64,000 nucleotides of DNA from an uncultured Porphyromonadaceae bacterium (GTDB lineage: Bacteria > Bacteroidota > Bacteroidia > Bacteroidales > Muribaculaceae): NCBI GenBank assembly GCA_902491625.1, contig CABUIO010000002.1:62001-126000 (forward strand), in the 5' to 3' direction. A program made the position numbers and the translations under genes. The notes beneath the pieces were generated by a model. The model saw only the letters and a program-made list of their open reading frames with translations, did not search any database and was not told the DNA's origin. How positions within the stretch are numbered: the stretch's first letter is position 1; every line of letters starts with the position of its first letter. Positions 34,599 to 42,522 of this stretch are shown here, piece after piece.

Positions 34599-34722
34599 AT
34601 GGTGACAGCCCAAAATAAGGCCAAAAGCATCGGAGATGCCGGCGATAGCGTGGGACAGCGACTGCGGATGACCTGTGCTTGCGCAGGGCATCTACGAAGC
34701 CCTTTTACTGTCTCTCACATCA

Positions 34723-34793
34723 CCACCATGCTCGCTTCTGTCGAAGCTTCACATGGCGTTAATCATAATATCGCGTCTTCGACGCTCTACGCA
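34723..34793 (-). repeat. Repeat R5, copy 3 (inverted)
   Basis: Reverse complement of copy 2: CACCATGCTCGCTTCTGTCG, then AAGCTTCACATGGCGTTAAT, ending in CGCGTCTTCGACGCTC. It is followed by a partial R1 copy. Confidence 0.75.
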
Positions 34794-34820
34794 TCTCATT
34801 TTAGAACATTCAAGCTTATT

Positions 34821-34860
34821 ATCCGTCGGCTATCGACAAAGAATCCGCTCTCGCGGTTTT
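34821..34860 (+). repeat. Repeat R1, partial copy 3
   Basis: ATCCGTCGGCTATCGACAAA then GAATCCGCTCTCGCGGTTTT. It matches the right part of R1 copies 1 and 2 with two changes. R1 and R5 lie next to each other here as they do at 1531-1724, so they may be parts of one larger mobile unit. Confidence 0.65.
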
Positions 34861-34947
34861 AACATCCGGCGGCGCGGTGCAAAACACAATGTAATCATCT
34901 GATTTCCAACGCCAACAAAAATTTCTTTAATTTTTTTTGCTAAAATG

Positions 34948-34979
34948 TTTGGAGGTTTAGAATTGTGTGTCTACCTTTG
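34948..34979 (+). promoter_or_regulatory. Promoter of the ABC transporter operon
   Basis: TTTG at 34948-34951, 20 bases, TACCTTTG at 34972-34979; leader about 35 bases to 35021. Confidence 0.82.
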
Positions 34980-35020
34980 TGGTGTACTAAGACACTAATA
35001 CACTAACACAGATTGATGAT

Positions 35021-35860
35021 ATGAAACTTCAAATTGAAAATCTATCGTTCCGCTACACGCGGCGGCGTCCGGAGGTGCTTCAGGAGGTCAACATGACTTT
35101 CGACACCGGAGGCGTAGTAGGTCTGCTCGGTCCAAACGGCGCGGGCAAGTCGACATTGCTCTATCTTATCGCGGGCGCCCTGACACCTTCGAAAGGTTCG
35201 GTGATTTATGACGGCACCCGCACACGTCTGCGCCGTCCCGAGGTTCTTTCGAGCATCTATCTCGTGGCCGAGGAGGCCGGACTGCCCCGCATGTCGCTCG
35301 ACGAGTATGTCTCGCTCTACTCACGTTTCTATCCGGAGTTTGACCGAAACATCATGGAGATGTCGCTCAAGGAGTTCGACATGTTCGAACCCCGCCGGCT
35401 CGACTCGTTATCCATGGGACAGAAGAAGAAGATCCTGCTCAGTTTCGCTTTCGCTTGCAACACGCCGATCGTGCTTCTCGACGAGCCGACAAACGGTCTC
35501 GACATCCCGGGAAAAGCCGCGTTCCGCCGTCTCGTGGCACGTCTGGCTACCGACGACAGACTCTTCATCATCTCAACGCATCAGGTGCGCGACCTCGACA
35601 CCATCCTCGACCGCGTGCTGATCATGAACGAGCGCCGTTTCCTTCTCAACGAGACCATCGCGTCGCTACAGGAGAATTTCCGCTTCATCAGCGGTGCTTC
35701 CGAGGCACCGGCCGACGCAATCTATGCCCTTCCCTCGCTTTCCGGCGTCGACTATATGGCGCCCAACGAGGACGCCTCCGACACCGACGTCAATCTTGAG
35801 CTGCTCTTCGAGGCCACGCTCAAATCCGGCGACAAAATCAAATCATTCCTTAACAAGTGA
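35021..35860 (+). CDS. ABC transporter ATP-binding protein
   Basis: 279 residues. Walker A GPNGAGKST (37-45), signature LSMGQKKK (about 130-137), Walker B IVLLDEPTNGLD (about 149-160) and the switch His in IISTHQ (about 188). The C-terminal 70 residues are an extra domain as in BcrA/YtrB-like ATPases. It pairs with the permease encoded next and with a GntR regulator of the YtrA type, a set that in Firmicutes responds to cell-wall antibiotics. The cargo cannot be read. Confidence 0.93.
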   Translation: MKLQIENLSFRYTRRRPEVLQEVNMTFDTGGVVGLLGPNGAGKSTLLYLIAGALTPSKGSVIYDGTRTRLRRPEVLSSIYLVAEEAGLPRMSLDEYVSLYSRFYPEFDRNIMEMSLKEFDMFEPRRLDSLSMGQKKKILLSFAFACNTPIVLLDEPTNGLDIPGKAAFRRLVARLATDDRLFIISTHQVRDLDTILDRVLIMNERRFLLNETIASLQENFRFISGASEAPADAIYALPSLSGVDYMAPNEDASDTDVNLELLFEATLKSGDKIKSFLNK

Positions 35861-36753
35861 ATAACAAGCAAGTCATGAAATCAAACATACAATCATCCGC
35901 CGGATTCTCTTTCGGACGTTTCGCGGCATATTTCCGCCTCTATGTCATGGCCAACAAGCGCAAGCTCCTGCTTGCCGTGAGCCAGATCCTCATCATCACC
36001 TTCATCCTCTTTATCTTCGGCCTCTACACGGGAGGCAAGGAATCCTATGAAACCATCGCCGCTATGGGAGGTGCTCAGGATATTGATCCGATGTGGGGGT
36101 CATGCAACATGATAATGGTCTTAATGTCATTTGTCGTAGCGGCGCTTGCGGGCTCATGGATGTACAGTTCCGTATCCGCCAAACACACCCGACTGATGAC
36201 CTTTGAGATTCCGGCAGCTCAATCGGAGAAATTCCTCACATGGTGGCTCATCTACGTGCCGGGATTCTTCATCGCGATGTTCCTCTGCTTCTATCTCACC
36301 GACGTGCTGCGCGTGCTCTGGATAATGGCGGGCACAGACTATGGCGACTATGCCCACATCATACCCTTAGGTTCGATGCTCACATTCAGCTATCCTTCCC
36401 CCTATGATTCTTTCTCACAGAACGCCGCCCAGACTCTTCTGATCGTAATGTCCTATGGAGTGCTGTTCAACCTCAACGCTCTGTTCTCTCTTGGAAACAT
36501 ATTCTTCCATAAACTGAGCTTCCTGAAGACCAGCGCCTGTCTTTTCGTACTGATGATCGTATTCAGCATCATCACTCAAATAGGCTTCAAGGTCTTTTTT
36601 CCGGGCGACAACATCGAGCTGACTCAGCGTATCTCGGAAGACAGTGCGGGAGCGCCTTGGGTTTTCGGAACAATATTCGCCATCATGGGACTCTTCTTCT
36701 ACTGGCTCGGCTACGCCCGCTACAAGGAGACAGAGATCGTGAACCGTTGGTGA
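35857..36753 (+). CDS. ABC transporter permease
   Basis: 298 residues if started at the GTG (35857), which overlaps the ATPase stop as GTGA; an ATG at 35875 is an alternative start. About six hydrophobic spans (for example LLLAVSQILIITFILFIFGL, IMVLMSFVVAALAGSWMYSS, ending WVFGTIFAIMGLFFYWLGYA). It has no ATPase or large periplasmic domain, so it resembles ABC-2 permeases. It works with the ATPase encoded upstream. Confidence 0.88.
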   Translation: MNNKQVMKSNIQSSAGFSFGRFAAYFRLYVMANKRKLLLAVSQILIITFILFIFGLYTGGKESYETIAAMGGAQDIDPMWGSCNMIMVLMSFVVAALAGSWMYSSVSAKHTRLMTFEIPAAQSEKFLTWWLIYVPGFFIAMFLCFYLTDVLRVLWIMAGTDYGDYAHIIPLGSMLTFSYPSPYDSFSQNAAQTLLIVMSYGVLFNLNALFSLGNIFFHKLSFLKTSACLFVLMIVFSIITQIGFKVFFPGDNIELTQRISEDSAGAPWVFGTIFAIMGLFFYWLGYARYKETEIVNRW

Positions 36754-36781
36754 GACAGACTATCAGCATAGACAGCACCTT

Positions 36782-37159
36782 ATGATAAAAAGCAACAACA
36801 AGGCTATCTATCTGCTCATAGCCGACAAAATCATCGACGACGTGCTCTCGGGCAAACTGCGTCCCGACGACAGACTGCCGTCCGTGAGGGAATATGCCGC
36901 CGAAGCTCAGGTGAATCCCAACACCATGATGCGCACCTACGACTTTCTCTCGGCACGCGACGTTATCTACAACCGACGCGGGGTGGGATATTTCCTGTCC
37001 GCCGACGCACCGGCGATCGTAGCCGAAATGCGCCACCGGCAGCTCATGGATGAGGAGCTGGATCAGATCTTCCGCCAGCTCAGTCTGCTCAGCGTCACGC
37101 CCGAAGAGCTAACAGCAAGATATACAGAATACCTCAACAAAAATCAAGCATCAAAATGA
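36782..37159 (+). CDS. GntR-family regulator, YtrA type
   Basis: 125 residues. Winged helix about 8-75 (KIIDDVLSGKLRPDDRLPSV, REYAAEAQVNPNTMMRTYDF), then only about 50 residues of helix, which is the YtrA subfamily layout with no ligand-binding domain. YtrA regulators normally repress their own ABC operon. It lies 28 bases after the permease gene and overlaps the next gene by four bases. Confidence 0.92.
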   Translation: MIKSNNKAIYLLIADKIIDDVLSGKLRPDDRLPSVREYAAEAQVNPNTMMRTYDFLSARDVIYNRRGVGYFLSADAPAIVAEMRHRQLMDEELDQIFRQLSLLSVTPEELTARYTEYLNKNQASK

Positions 37160-37740
37160 AGAAAACAACATATATACTCATAGGCACACTCGCCGTAGGA
37201 GCCATCCTCAGCTTCCTGCTGCCGGCCATAGTCTTCACTGCCAAGAAAGGCGAGACCCTGACATTGGCCCGCGTCGGAAAGATGGTCGAGAAAAGCACCA
37301 CTTCCTTCACATCCATAGTCCTCGGTGACAACCAGTACTTCGGTTTTAGCACCGAAGATCCGAGCGACAATCTGAATGTGGCGATCATCGAATCAGACGA
37401 AGTAAGCGTCCCCAGGATCAGCGTAGACAAAAGCTGGGACGGCAACATAGACCTCCGCACCGAAGACAACACACTCTATGTCGACGTCACCATGAAGGCT
37501 CTCGTTGATGGCTCAAAAGCAAAAGGCAACACAGTCAATCCGAGGATCGAAGTGCAGAAAAACAACCTCTCCGTCGCCACGATCACAATGCCGCGCGGAA
37601 TGTTGAAAAGTATCGAGCCTCACGTCATGACTGCGTTCCTGCGTGATTTCCGCGACGCCGACCTACGCATGGCCTACGCCTGGAACGGCTTCAAAGCTAT
37701 CAACTGCACCTTCCGCACCCTCGACGTCGAAGACAACTGA
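37156..37740 (+). CDS. Single-span membrane protein of unknown function
   Basis: 194 residues. One N-terminal hydrophobic segment (about 5-28, YILIGTLAVGAILSFLLPAI), which may be an anchor or an uncleaved signal. The rest is mostly beta (FTSIVLGDNQYFGF, NLSVATITMPRGML), a little like DUF4097/adhesin-type beta solenoids. It overlaps the GntR gene by four bases (ATGA), so it belongs to the ABC operon; a hairpin terminator follows. Function unknown. Confidence 0.75.
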   Translation: MKKTTYILIGTLAVGAILSFLLPAIVFTAKKGETLTLARVGKMVEKSTTSFTSIVLGDNQYFGFSTEDPSDNLNVAIIESDEVSVPRISVDKSWDGNIDLRTEDNTLYVDVTMKALVDGSKAKGNTVNPRIEVQKNNLSVATITMPRGMLKSIEPHVMTAFLRDFRDADLRMAYAWNGFKAINCTFRTLDVEDN

Positions 37741-37767
37741 TCCACCGCGACCTCATTTGGAACCGCA

Positions 37768-37801
37768 TAGCCCGGAGCTTGATCGCTTCGGGCTATTTTT
37801 C
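37768..37801 (+). terminator. Intrinsic terminator of the ABC/GntR operon
   Basis: TAGCCCGGAGC ... GCTTCGGGCTA stem followed by TTTTTC. Confidence 0.88.
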
Positions 37802-37908
37802 ACATAGCCACGTCGCGCGGCGGTCGCGTATTTGCCGTCATCAAAAGCATCATACAACACAATCGCCTGATTATCAGCAGGCGGAGATGATGCGGGAAAT
37901 AAGGACAA

Positions 37909-38679
37909 CTATTGATTGAGACGGGAGAGTGCGGCGGATGCGTTGGGATTGCCGGCAGCGGCTGATTTGCGATAGTATTTCAAAGCCTCGTCCATGTCGG
38001 GAACTACACCAAAGCCGTTCTCGTAGAACCAGCCGAGGTTGTAGGCCGCAAAACTGTTGCCCTGCATGTCTGCCTTCAGGAACCACTTCAGGGCCTCGGT
38101 AAAATCCTTCTGCACACCGATTCCGTTGGCATACAACGCACCGATGTTGACCTGTGCAGAGGGATGTCCCTGCTCGGCGGCAAGGAGGAGCCATCTCGCC
38201 GCAAGAGCATAATCCTGCGCCACGCCCTCGCCTTTGAAATAAGCGTTTCCGAGGTTGAACTGCGCACGTTTGTCCCCAAGCTCAGCCGCCTCATGATACA
38301 GCCTTATGGCTTCGGCAAGATCCGGAGCTACGCCCTCGCCTGTGTAATAGAGATTGCCAAGATTGCATTTGGCAAAAGGATTGCCCTGATCTGCAGCCTG
38401 ACGGTATAGCTCTGCAGCCTTGGCAGGATCGTAAGGCACGCCCTCACCGTCCTGATACATCATGCCGAGATAGTTGGTGGCGGCTGCGATGCCATGCTCG
38501 GAAGCATCCGAAAACAGCCGGAATGCCTCGCCGAAATCTCCGGCATTATACGCCGCCAGACCTTTGTCATACGTCATCTCCGGCGTCCCATCCTGAGCGG
38601 AAACTCCCACTGGCATAAATCCCAGCGTCACAGCCGCTGCGCACGATATTATCACTTTTATCAAACGATCCATTATCAC
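37909..38679 (-). CDS. Secreted Sel1-repeat protein (last gene of kinase operon)
   Basis: 256 residues. Signal peptide about 1-28 (MPVGVSAQDG). About six Sel1 repeats fill residues 34-250 (for example KAAELYRQAADQGNPFAKCN and EALKWFLKADMQGNSFAAYN). Unlike the other three Sel1 proteins here it lacks the GTITRPKKP tag. It starts 14 bases after the kinase gene, so it is the fifth gene of the LytTR-FHA-Sel1-kinase-Sel1 operon. It may bind the periplasmic tail of the kinase, but that is inference. A second ATG at 38673 is possible. Confidence 0.88.
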   Translation of the reverse strand: MIMDRLIKVIISCAAAVTLGFMPVGVSAQDGTPEMTYDKGLAAYNAGDFGEAFRLFSDASEHGIAAATNYLGMMYQDGEGVPYDPAKAAELYRQAADQGNPFAKCNLGNLYYTGEGVAPDLAEAIRLYHEAAELGDKRAQFNLGNAYFKGEGVAQDYALAARWLLLAAEQGHPSAQVNIGALYANGIGVQKDFTEALKWFLKADMQGNSFAAYNLGWFYENGFGVVPDMDEALKYYRKSAAAGNPNASAALSRLNQ

Positions 38680-38693
38680 AGTGTGTGGATTTA

Positions 38694-40472
38694 TCAGGGG
38701 TTGAGGGTATCGACTTTTTGACCGTCGGAATTGTACCAGTCGCCTTTGTAGGGCTGGCTGTCCTTGAAGTCGCCGAGGAAGTAGTCGCCCGTGGCGCTCA
38801 GAGTGTAGCGGCCGTTGCCGTAGGTGTTGTCGCTGAATGACCCTTTGAAGACGTCGCCGTTCTTGCAGGTGTAGGTGGTCTGTCCCTGCATGTTGCCGTT
38901 GACGAACTCGCCGTCGTAGACGCAGTCTTTGTATTTTCCGCTGACGATTTTGGCGACTCCCATGCCGTCGGGTATGATCGCCTCGCCGTTGTCAAGCGTC
39001 TTGTTGGCGACCGTACCGGAATAGGACGCGGGGCCGAGCGGGCTGTCCCAGTAGGTGTTGCTGACGGTCAGTTTGGCGCCTTCGGCGGCTGCAGACTCCT
39101 CGGGAGCCACATTTTCCGCTACGGTGGCAGTGTCGGACAAAGCACCCTTGTCGTTCTTGCCGGGAAGGGCAAAGAGGATGAATATCAGTCCGGCCACGAC
39201 CACACATCCGGCGGTGATGCAGTATGTGTACCACGACTTCCATCCGCCCTTTTTCGCAGGTTTCGGTGCGGGAGCAACAGGAGAGGCCGCAACTTCGGAT
39301 TTCTTCTCCGGTTGCGGATTCTTATTCTGTCCGGGCTTTTTTTCAGCCTCAGGCTTTTTCTCTGGTTCAGACTTCTTCGGCGGTTCAGGCTTCTTCTCCG
39401 GCTCGGACTTCTTGGGCGGTTCCGGTTTCTTTTCCGGCTTGACAGCCGCGGCTTCCTGTTTTTTGACGACATCCTTTGCCGGAGCTTTCGCAGGAGTTTC
39501 GGGTTTCTTGTCTACCGCCACATTGACGATCGTGACAGCATCATCCTTGGGCTCGGGACCGACGATCACGGTGTCGGAGGACTCCTCCCTCGGCTTCGGT
39601 TTAAGGTCGTCGAGAAACGCCCTCACGGACTCGTGGCGGTGCTTGCGGCCTGACGACATCGCCTTGGAAATGGCACCGATCATTGCCGCAGGCATCGTCT
39701 CGGGAAACGTAAGACTCTCATCCACAAGTTCGGGAGCCTGCGGCGGCACTACTCCGGTGAGGATATAATAGAGCGTCGCAGCGAGGGAATAGAGGTCGGT
39801 CTGCGGCGAAAATTCTTTCACACCTCCGGCCTTGTACTGCTCCATGGGAGCGTAGCCGTGGGAGATGCCGGTAGGAGTCGTGGAGGTCTGGTGTCCCTCG
39901 CGGTCGTATTGCTTGGAGAGTCCGAAGTCGATGAGAATCGGCTCGTTGTCGGAAGCACGCACCATGATGTTCGCGGGCTTCACGTCAAGATGGTTGATCT
40001 TCTTGGCGTGGATGTATTCGAGTGCACCGCCGACCTTTTCAATATATTCGAGAGCCTGCTCCGGAGCCAGAGGGCCGGAACGCTTCACCATCTCGGAGAG
40101 CGTGGAGCCTTCGATATATTCCATCACGTAGTAGGCAGTGTTGTTCTCCTCGAAAGCGGCAAGAATGCGTATGATGGAAGGATTCTTAAATTTGGCGATA
40201 TTACGCGCCTCCTTGAGAAACTTCACCTTCAGGCGGTCGACGAACTCCTCGGTGCTTCGTGTGCCGAGGGTGACGTGGCTCGTGGCGCCCTCGCGGTCGC
40301 AGTAGTCCTTGGGAAAGAACTCCTTGACGGCGACTTTCAGCTCAAGGTTCAGATCAGTGGCAAGATACGTGATGCCGAAACCGCCCTGACCGATCACCTT
40401 CTCGATGCGGTAGGTGTTGTCGCGCAGGATGGTCCCCGGCCTGAGTCCCTGTTGTATGTTGTTGGTGTCCAT
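38694..40472 (-). CDS. Transmembrane Hanks-type Ser/Thr kinase with periplasmic MORN-like tail
   Basis: 592 residues. Kinase domain about 20-290: Gly loop GQGGFG (28-33), Lys50 in VAVK, catalytic loop HLDVKPAN (161-168, Asp163), DFG (182-184), and APMEQY (208-213). A Lys/Pro/Glu-rich linker with repeats of PEKKPEPPKKSE (about 345-395) leads to one span (about 417-437). The periplasmic end has MORN-like repeats (YDGEFVNGNMQG, FKGSFSDNTYGNGRY). HLD replaces the more usual HRD, so the kinase lacks the Arg of RD kinases and may not need activation-loop phosphorylation. It is flanked by Sel1 genes and preceded by an FHA gene in the same operon. Confidence 0.93.
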   Translation of the reverse strand: MDTNNIQQGLRPGTILRDNTYRIEKVIGQGGFGITYLATDLNLELKVAVKEFFPKDYCDREGATSHVTLGTRSTEEFVDRLKVKFLKEARNIAKFKNPSIIRILAAFEENNTAYYVMEYIEGSTLSEMVKRSGPLAPEQALEYIEKVGGALEYIHAKKINHLDVKPANIMVRASDNEPILIDFGLSKQYDREGHQTSTTPTGISHGYAPMEQYKAGGVKEFSPQTDLYSLAATLYYILTGVVPPQAPELVDESLTFPETMPAAMIGAISKAMSSGRKHRHESVRAFLDDLKPKPREESSDTVIVGPEPKDDAVTIVNVAVDKKPETPAKAPAKDVVKKQEAAAVKPEKKPEPPKKSEPEKKPEPPKKSEPEKKPEAEKKPGQNKNPQPEKKSEVAASPVAPAPKPAKKGGWKSWYTYCITAGCVVVAGLIFILFALPGKNDKGALSDTATVAENVAPEESAAAEGAKLTVSNTYWDSPLGPASYSGTVANKTLDNGEAIIPDGMGVAKIVSGKYKDCVYDGEFVNGNMQGQTTYTCKNGDVFKGSFSDNTYGNGRYTLSATGDYFLGDFKDSQPYKGDWYNSDGQKVDTLNP

Positions 40473-40484
40473 ATTTCTAAATGT

Positions 40485-41114
40485 TCATTTTTGCACTCTC
40501 TTCAGCGCGTCCTTCGCCCAGCCGTCACCCTTTGATGCGCCGAGCCGATACCATTTCGCGGCCTCGTTGAAGTCCTTGGGCACTCCCAAGCCGCGCTCGT
40601 AGAGGTGGCCTATGCCACGCATTCCGTAGAGGTTGCCCTGCTCGGCTGATCTGCGATACCATTTCGCCGCCTCGGCATAATCCTGAGCCACGCCGTGGCC
40701 GTACTCATACATCTGGCCGAGATCGTCCTGCGCGTCGGAATCTCCCTGCTCGGCGGCCATGCGGAACCATTTCACCGCCTCGGCATAGTCCGACGGCATT
40801 CCCCAGCCGATGTTGTACATCACGCCGAGCCAGCGCTGAGCCTTGGCATGACCCTCGTCAGCGGCTTTTAGAAACCATTTCTTCGCTTCGGCATAATTAC
40901 TGCGGTCAAAGGCAGCCTTGCCTCTCTCGAACATCCCTTGCGGAGTCTTCGGAGTCTTGGCAGCAGGAGCGGTCTTTTTCTTTGTCTGCGTAGTCGTCGT
41001 GGCAGTCTTGGCAGCCGGTTTCTTCGGCCGCGTGATCGTGCCCTGCGCCGAAGCCGCGAGCGGCAGACACAGCAACGCCGCAATCATCAGTATCCTTGTC
41101 AGAGTCTTCATCAT
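40485..41114 (-). CDS. Secreted Sel1-repeat protein with GTITRPKKP tag
   Basis: 209 residues from the ATG at 41114 (MMKTLTRILM); an upstream ATG at 41129 would overlap the FHA gene. Signal peptide ends near SAQG, then the tag GTITRPKKPAAKTAT as in the proteins at 1906 and 5057, a Lys/Thr/Pro linker, and four Sel1 repeats (about 65-205, EAKKWFLKAADEGHAKAQRW and others). It lies five bases after the FHA gene and 12 before the kinase gene. This copy links the tagged Sel1 family to the kinase system. Confidence 0.88.
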   Translation of the reverse strand: MMKTLTRILMIAALLCLPLAASAQGTITRPKKPAAKTATTTTQTKKKTAPAAKTPKTPQGMFERGKAAFDRSNYAEAKKWFLKAADEGHAKAQRWLGVMYNIGWGMPSDYAEAVKWFRMAAEQGDSDAQDDLGQMYEYGHGVAQDYAEAAKWYRRSAEQGNLYGMRGIGHLYERGLGVPKDFNEAAKWYRLGASKGDGWAKDALKRVQK

Positions 41115-41118
41115 TCGG

Positions 41119-41952
41119 TTATTTTTCAACGTATTCGCACTTGCAGTAAGGGCAATGCATGGAGTATTGCTTTTTCAGGAGCTTGTAGCTCATGTTGCCG
41201 AGAAACTTGTTGCAGTCGGGATTGGGACACACATACTTGTCCTGAAATTCCTCGGTGATCTCCTCCATCTTCTGTGCGGCGTCGTCGTTCTTCAGGCCGA
41301 CGAAACTGTAGACCGTGCCGAGAAGTCCGATGCCGGTAAAGACGTAGGCCACCGGTCCCAGGACGAAAGAACATGGCACTGTCAGCATGGAGAAGGCGCC
41401 GCATCCGGTGCGGATAAGGTTGACCTTCTTCTGCTTGTCGCGCACCTCCTTGCGGCGCGCAAGCTGTTCGAGCCAGACACCCTCAAGATGGTTGATGGTG
41501 TATTTCAGTTTCGGAGGCTGCGGCTTTGCACCCGGCGTCTGATTTCCCGATTGCACTCCGGGCTGCGACTTTCCGCCCTGCACCTTTCCGCCAACCTTCA
41601 CCGCAAGGAGTTTTTCGGCCACTTTCAGCACGGAGGCGACGTCGATGCGGTAACGGTCCATGCCAAGCTCAACGACACTGTCGGGACGCACGATCTTGGT
41701 GATGACTGCCGTACCGTCGACGTATGTGACATTCTGCGACTTCAGGTTGGTGATTTTCAGATGTCCGGCGTCGTCGATGTCGATGCGTGCGTGAGCCACG
41801 CCCGACGCCGGGAGACAGCGGCTGACACACGCCGGCACGCAGCCGTCGGCGCCGAGCGCACCCATTTTAGTGGTTCCCGCTATTGAGATGAGGAGGCGCC
41901 CGCGCTCCGGCTCCTTGCCGATGAGGATCGCCTTTCCCTTGAGATTATCCAT
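41119..41952 (-). CDS. FHA-like membrane protein with zinc ribbon
   Basis: 277 residues. An FHA-like domain at the N-terminus (about 8-110, with HARIDIDDAGHLKITNLKSQ and VTYVDG). The residues around the phosphothreonine pocket are weaker than in the 28192 protein. A Gln/Pro-rich linker, two membrane spans (about 190-235) and a C-terminal zinc ribbon (CPNPDC ... CPYCKC, four Cys pairs) follow. It is the second gene of the kinase operon, placed 47 bases after the LytTR gene, and a likely substrate reader or adaptor of the kinase. Confidence 0.8.
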   Translation of the reverse strand: MDNLKGKAILIGKEPERGRLLISIAGTTKMGALGADGCVPACVSRCLPASGVAHARIDIDDAGHLKITNLKSQNVTYVDGTAVITKIVRPDSVVELGMDRYRIDVASVLKVAEKLLAVKVGGKVQGGKSQPGVQSGNQTPGAKPQPPKLKYTINHLEGVWLEQLARRKEVRDKQKKVNLIRTGCGAFSMLTVPCSFVLGPVAYVFTGIGLLGTVYSFVGLKNDDAAQKMEEITEEFQDKYVCPNPDCNKFLGNMSYKLLKKQYSMHCPYCKCEYVEK

Positions 41953-41999
41953 TCCTACTTATAACGTAATAGATCTGATTATTAAACAGCCTCTTAGAG

Positions 42000-42398
42000 T
42001 CATGCCTCTGTAGGCTCGTCGGCCAGAGCCGCCGAGAGTCCGGTGACATACATCTCGCGGAGCTTGCGCAGCGCATCTTTCGACACACTGAGCGTATATT
42101 CGAAATTCTCGCCGTCGCTCAGCACCATCTTCTGGCGCAGGATGGCGATGTGATAGACATAGTTGAGATTTATGATATGGCGTTTGCCGACACGCGCGAA
42201 CACGGCGGCGGAATTGCGCAGATTCTTGTCCAGAATCTCCTTCATCTGCGAGAGATTCATGCCAAGCGTCGCTTTCATCCTGTTGCTCAGGACGATATGC
42301 GTATAGTTGCCGTCGGACTCGAAATAGACGATCTTGGAGATGTCCACACGAAAGAACTCGTCGCGCGAATTAAGATATAGATATTTCAATCGGTTCAT
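42000..42398 (-). CDS. Stand-alone LytTR DNA-binding protein
   Basis: 132 residues from the ATG at 42398 (MNRLKYLYLNSRDEFFRVD); the longer frame adds an unlikely hydrophobic start. The LytTR domain covers nearly all of it (IVYFESDGNYTHIVLSN, FARVGKRHIINLNYVYHI). There is no receiver domain. LytTR proteins bind direct repeats upstream of promoters; as first gene of the operon it may regulate the kinase set. A TAATTTTG box is at 42426-42433. Confidence 0.87.
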   Translation of the reverse strand: MNRLKYLYLNSRDEFFRVDISKIVYFESDGNYTHIVLSNRMKATLGMNLSQMKEILDKNLRNSAAVFARVGKRHIINLNYVYHIAILRQKMVLSDGENFEYTLSVSKDALRKLREMYVTGLSAALADEPTEA

Positions 42399-42425
42399 AA
42401 TCAGGCTGAGAGGATACTTAAAATG

Positions 42426-42433
42426 CAAAATTA
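42426..42433 (-). promoter_or_regulatory. -7 box of the LytTR/kinase operon
   Basis: TAATTTTG on the minus strand, 27 bases before the LytTR ATG. The best upstream TTG is only 16 bases away, so the -33 element is unclear. Confidence 0.55.
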
Positions 42434-42522
42434 CAAATAATTTCTTTATCAAGCGCTGTTCATGCCCACGTTTTTACGATCCCGCCGCTCAAAAAAAACA
42501 AAAAAGCAGACAGACCTTCGGA

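Noticed and set aside
34403..34630. N-terminal extension of the lipoprotein at 33374, reading MLASVEASHGVN
   Set aside because: This is translated repeat R5; the same peptide appears in the other R5 copies, and the signal peptide starts at 34402.
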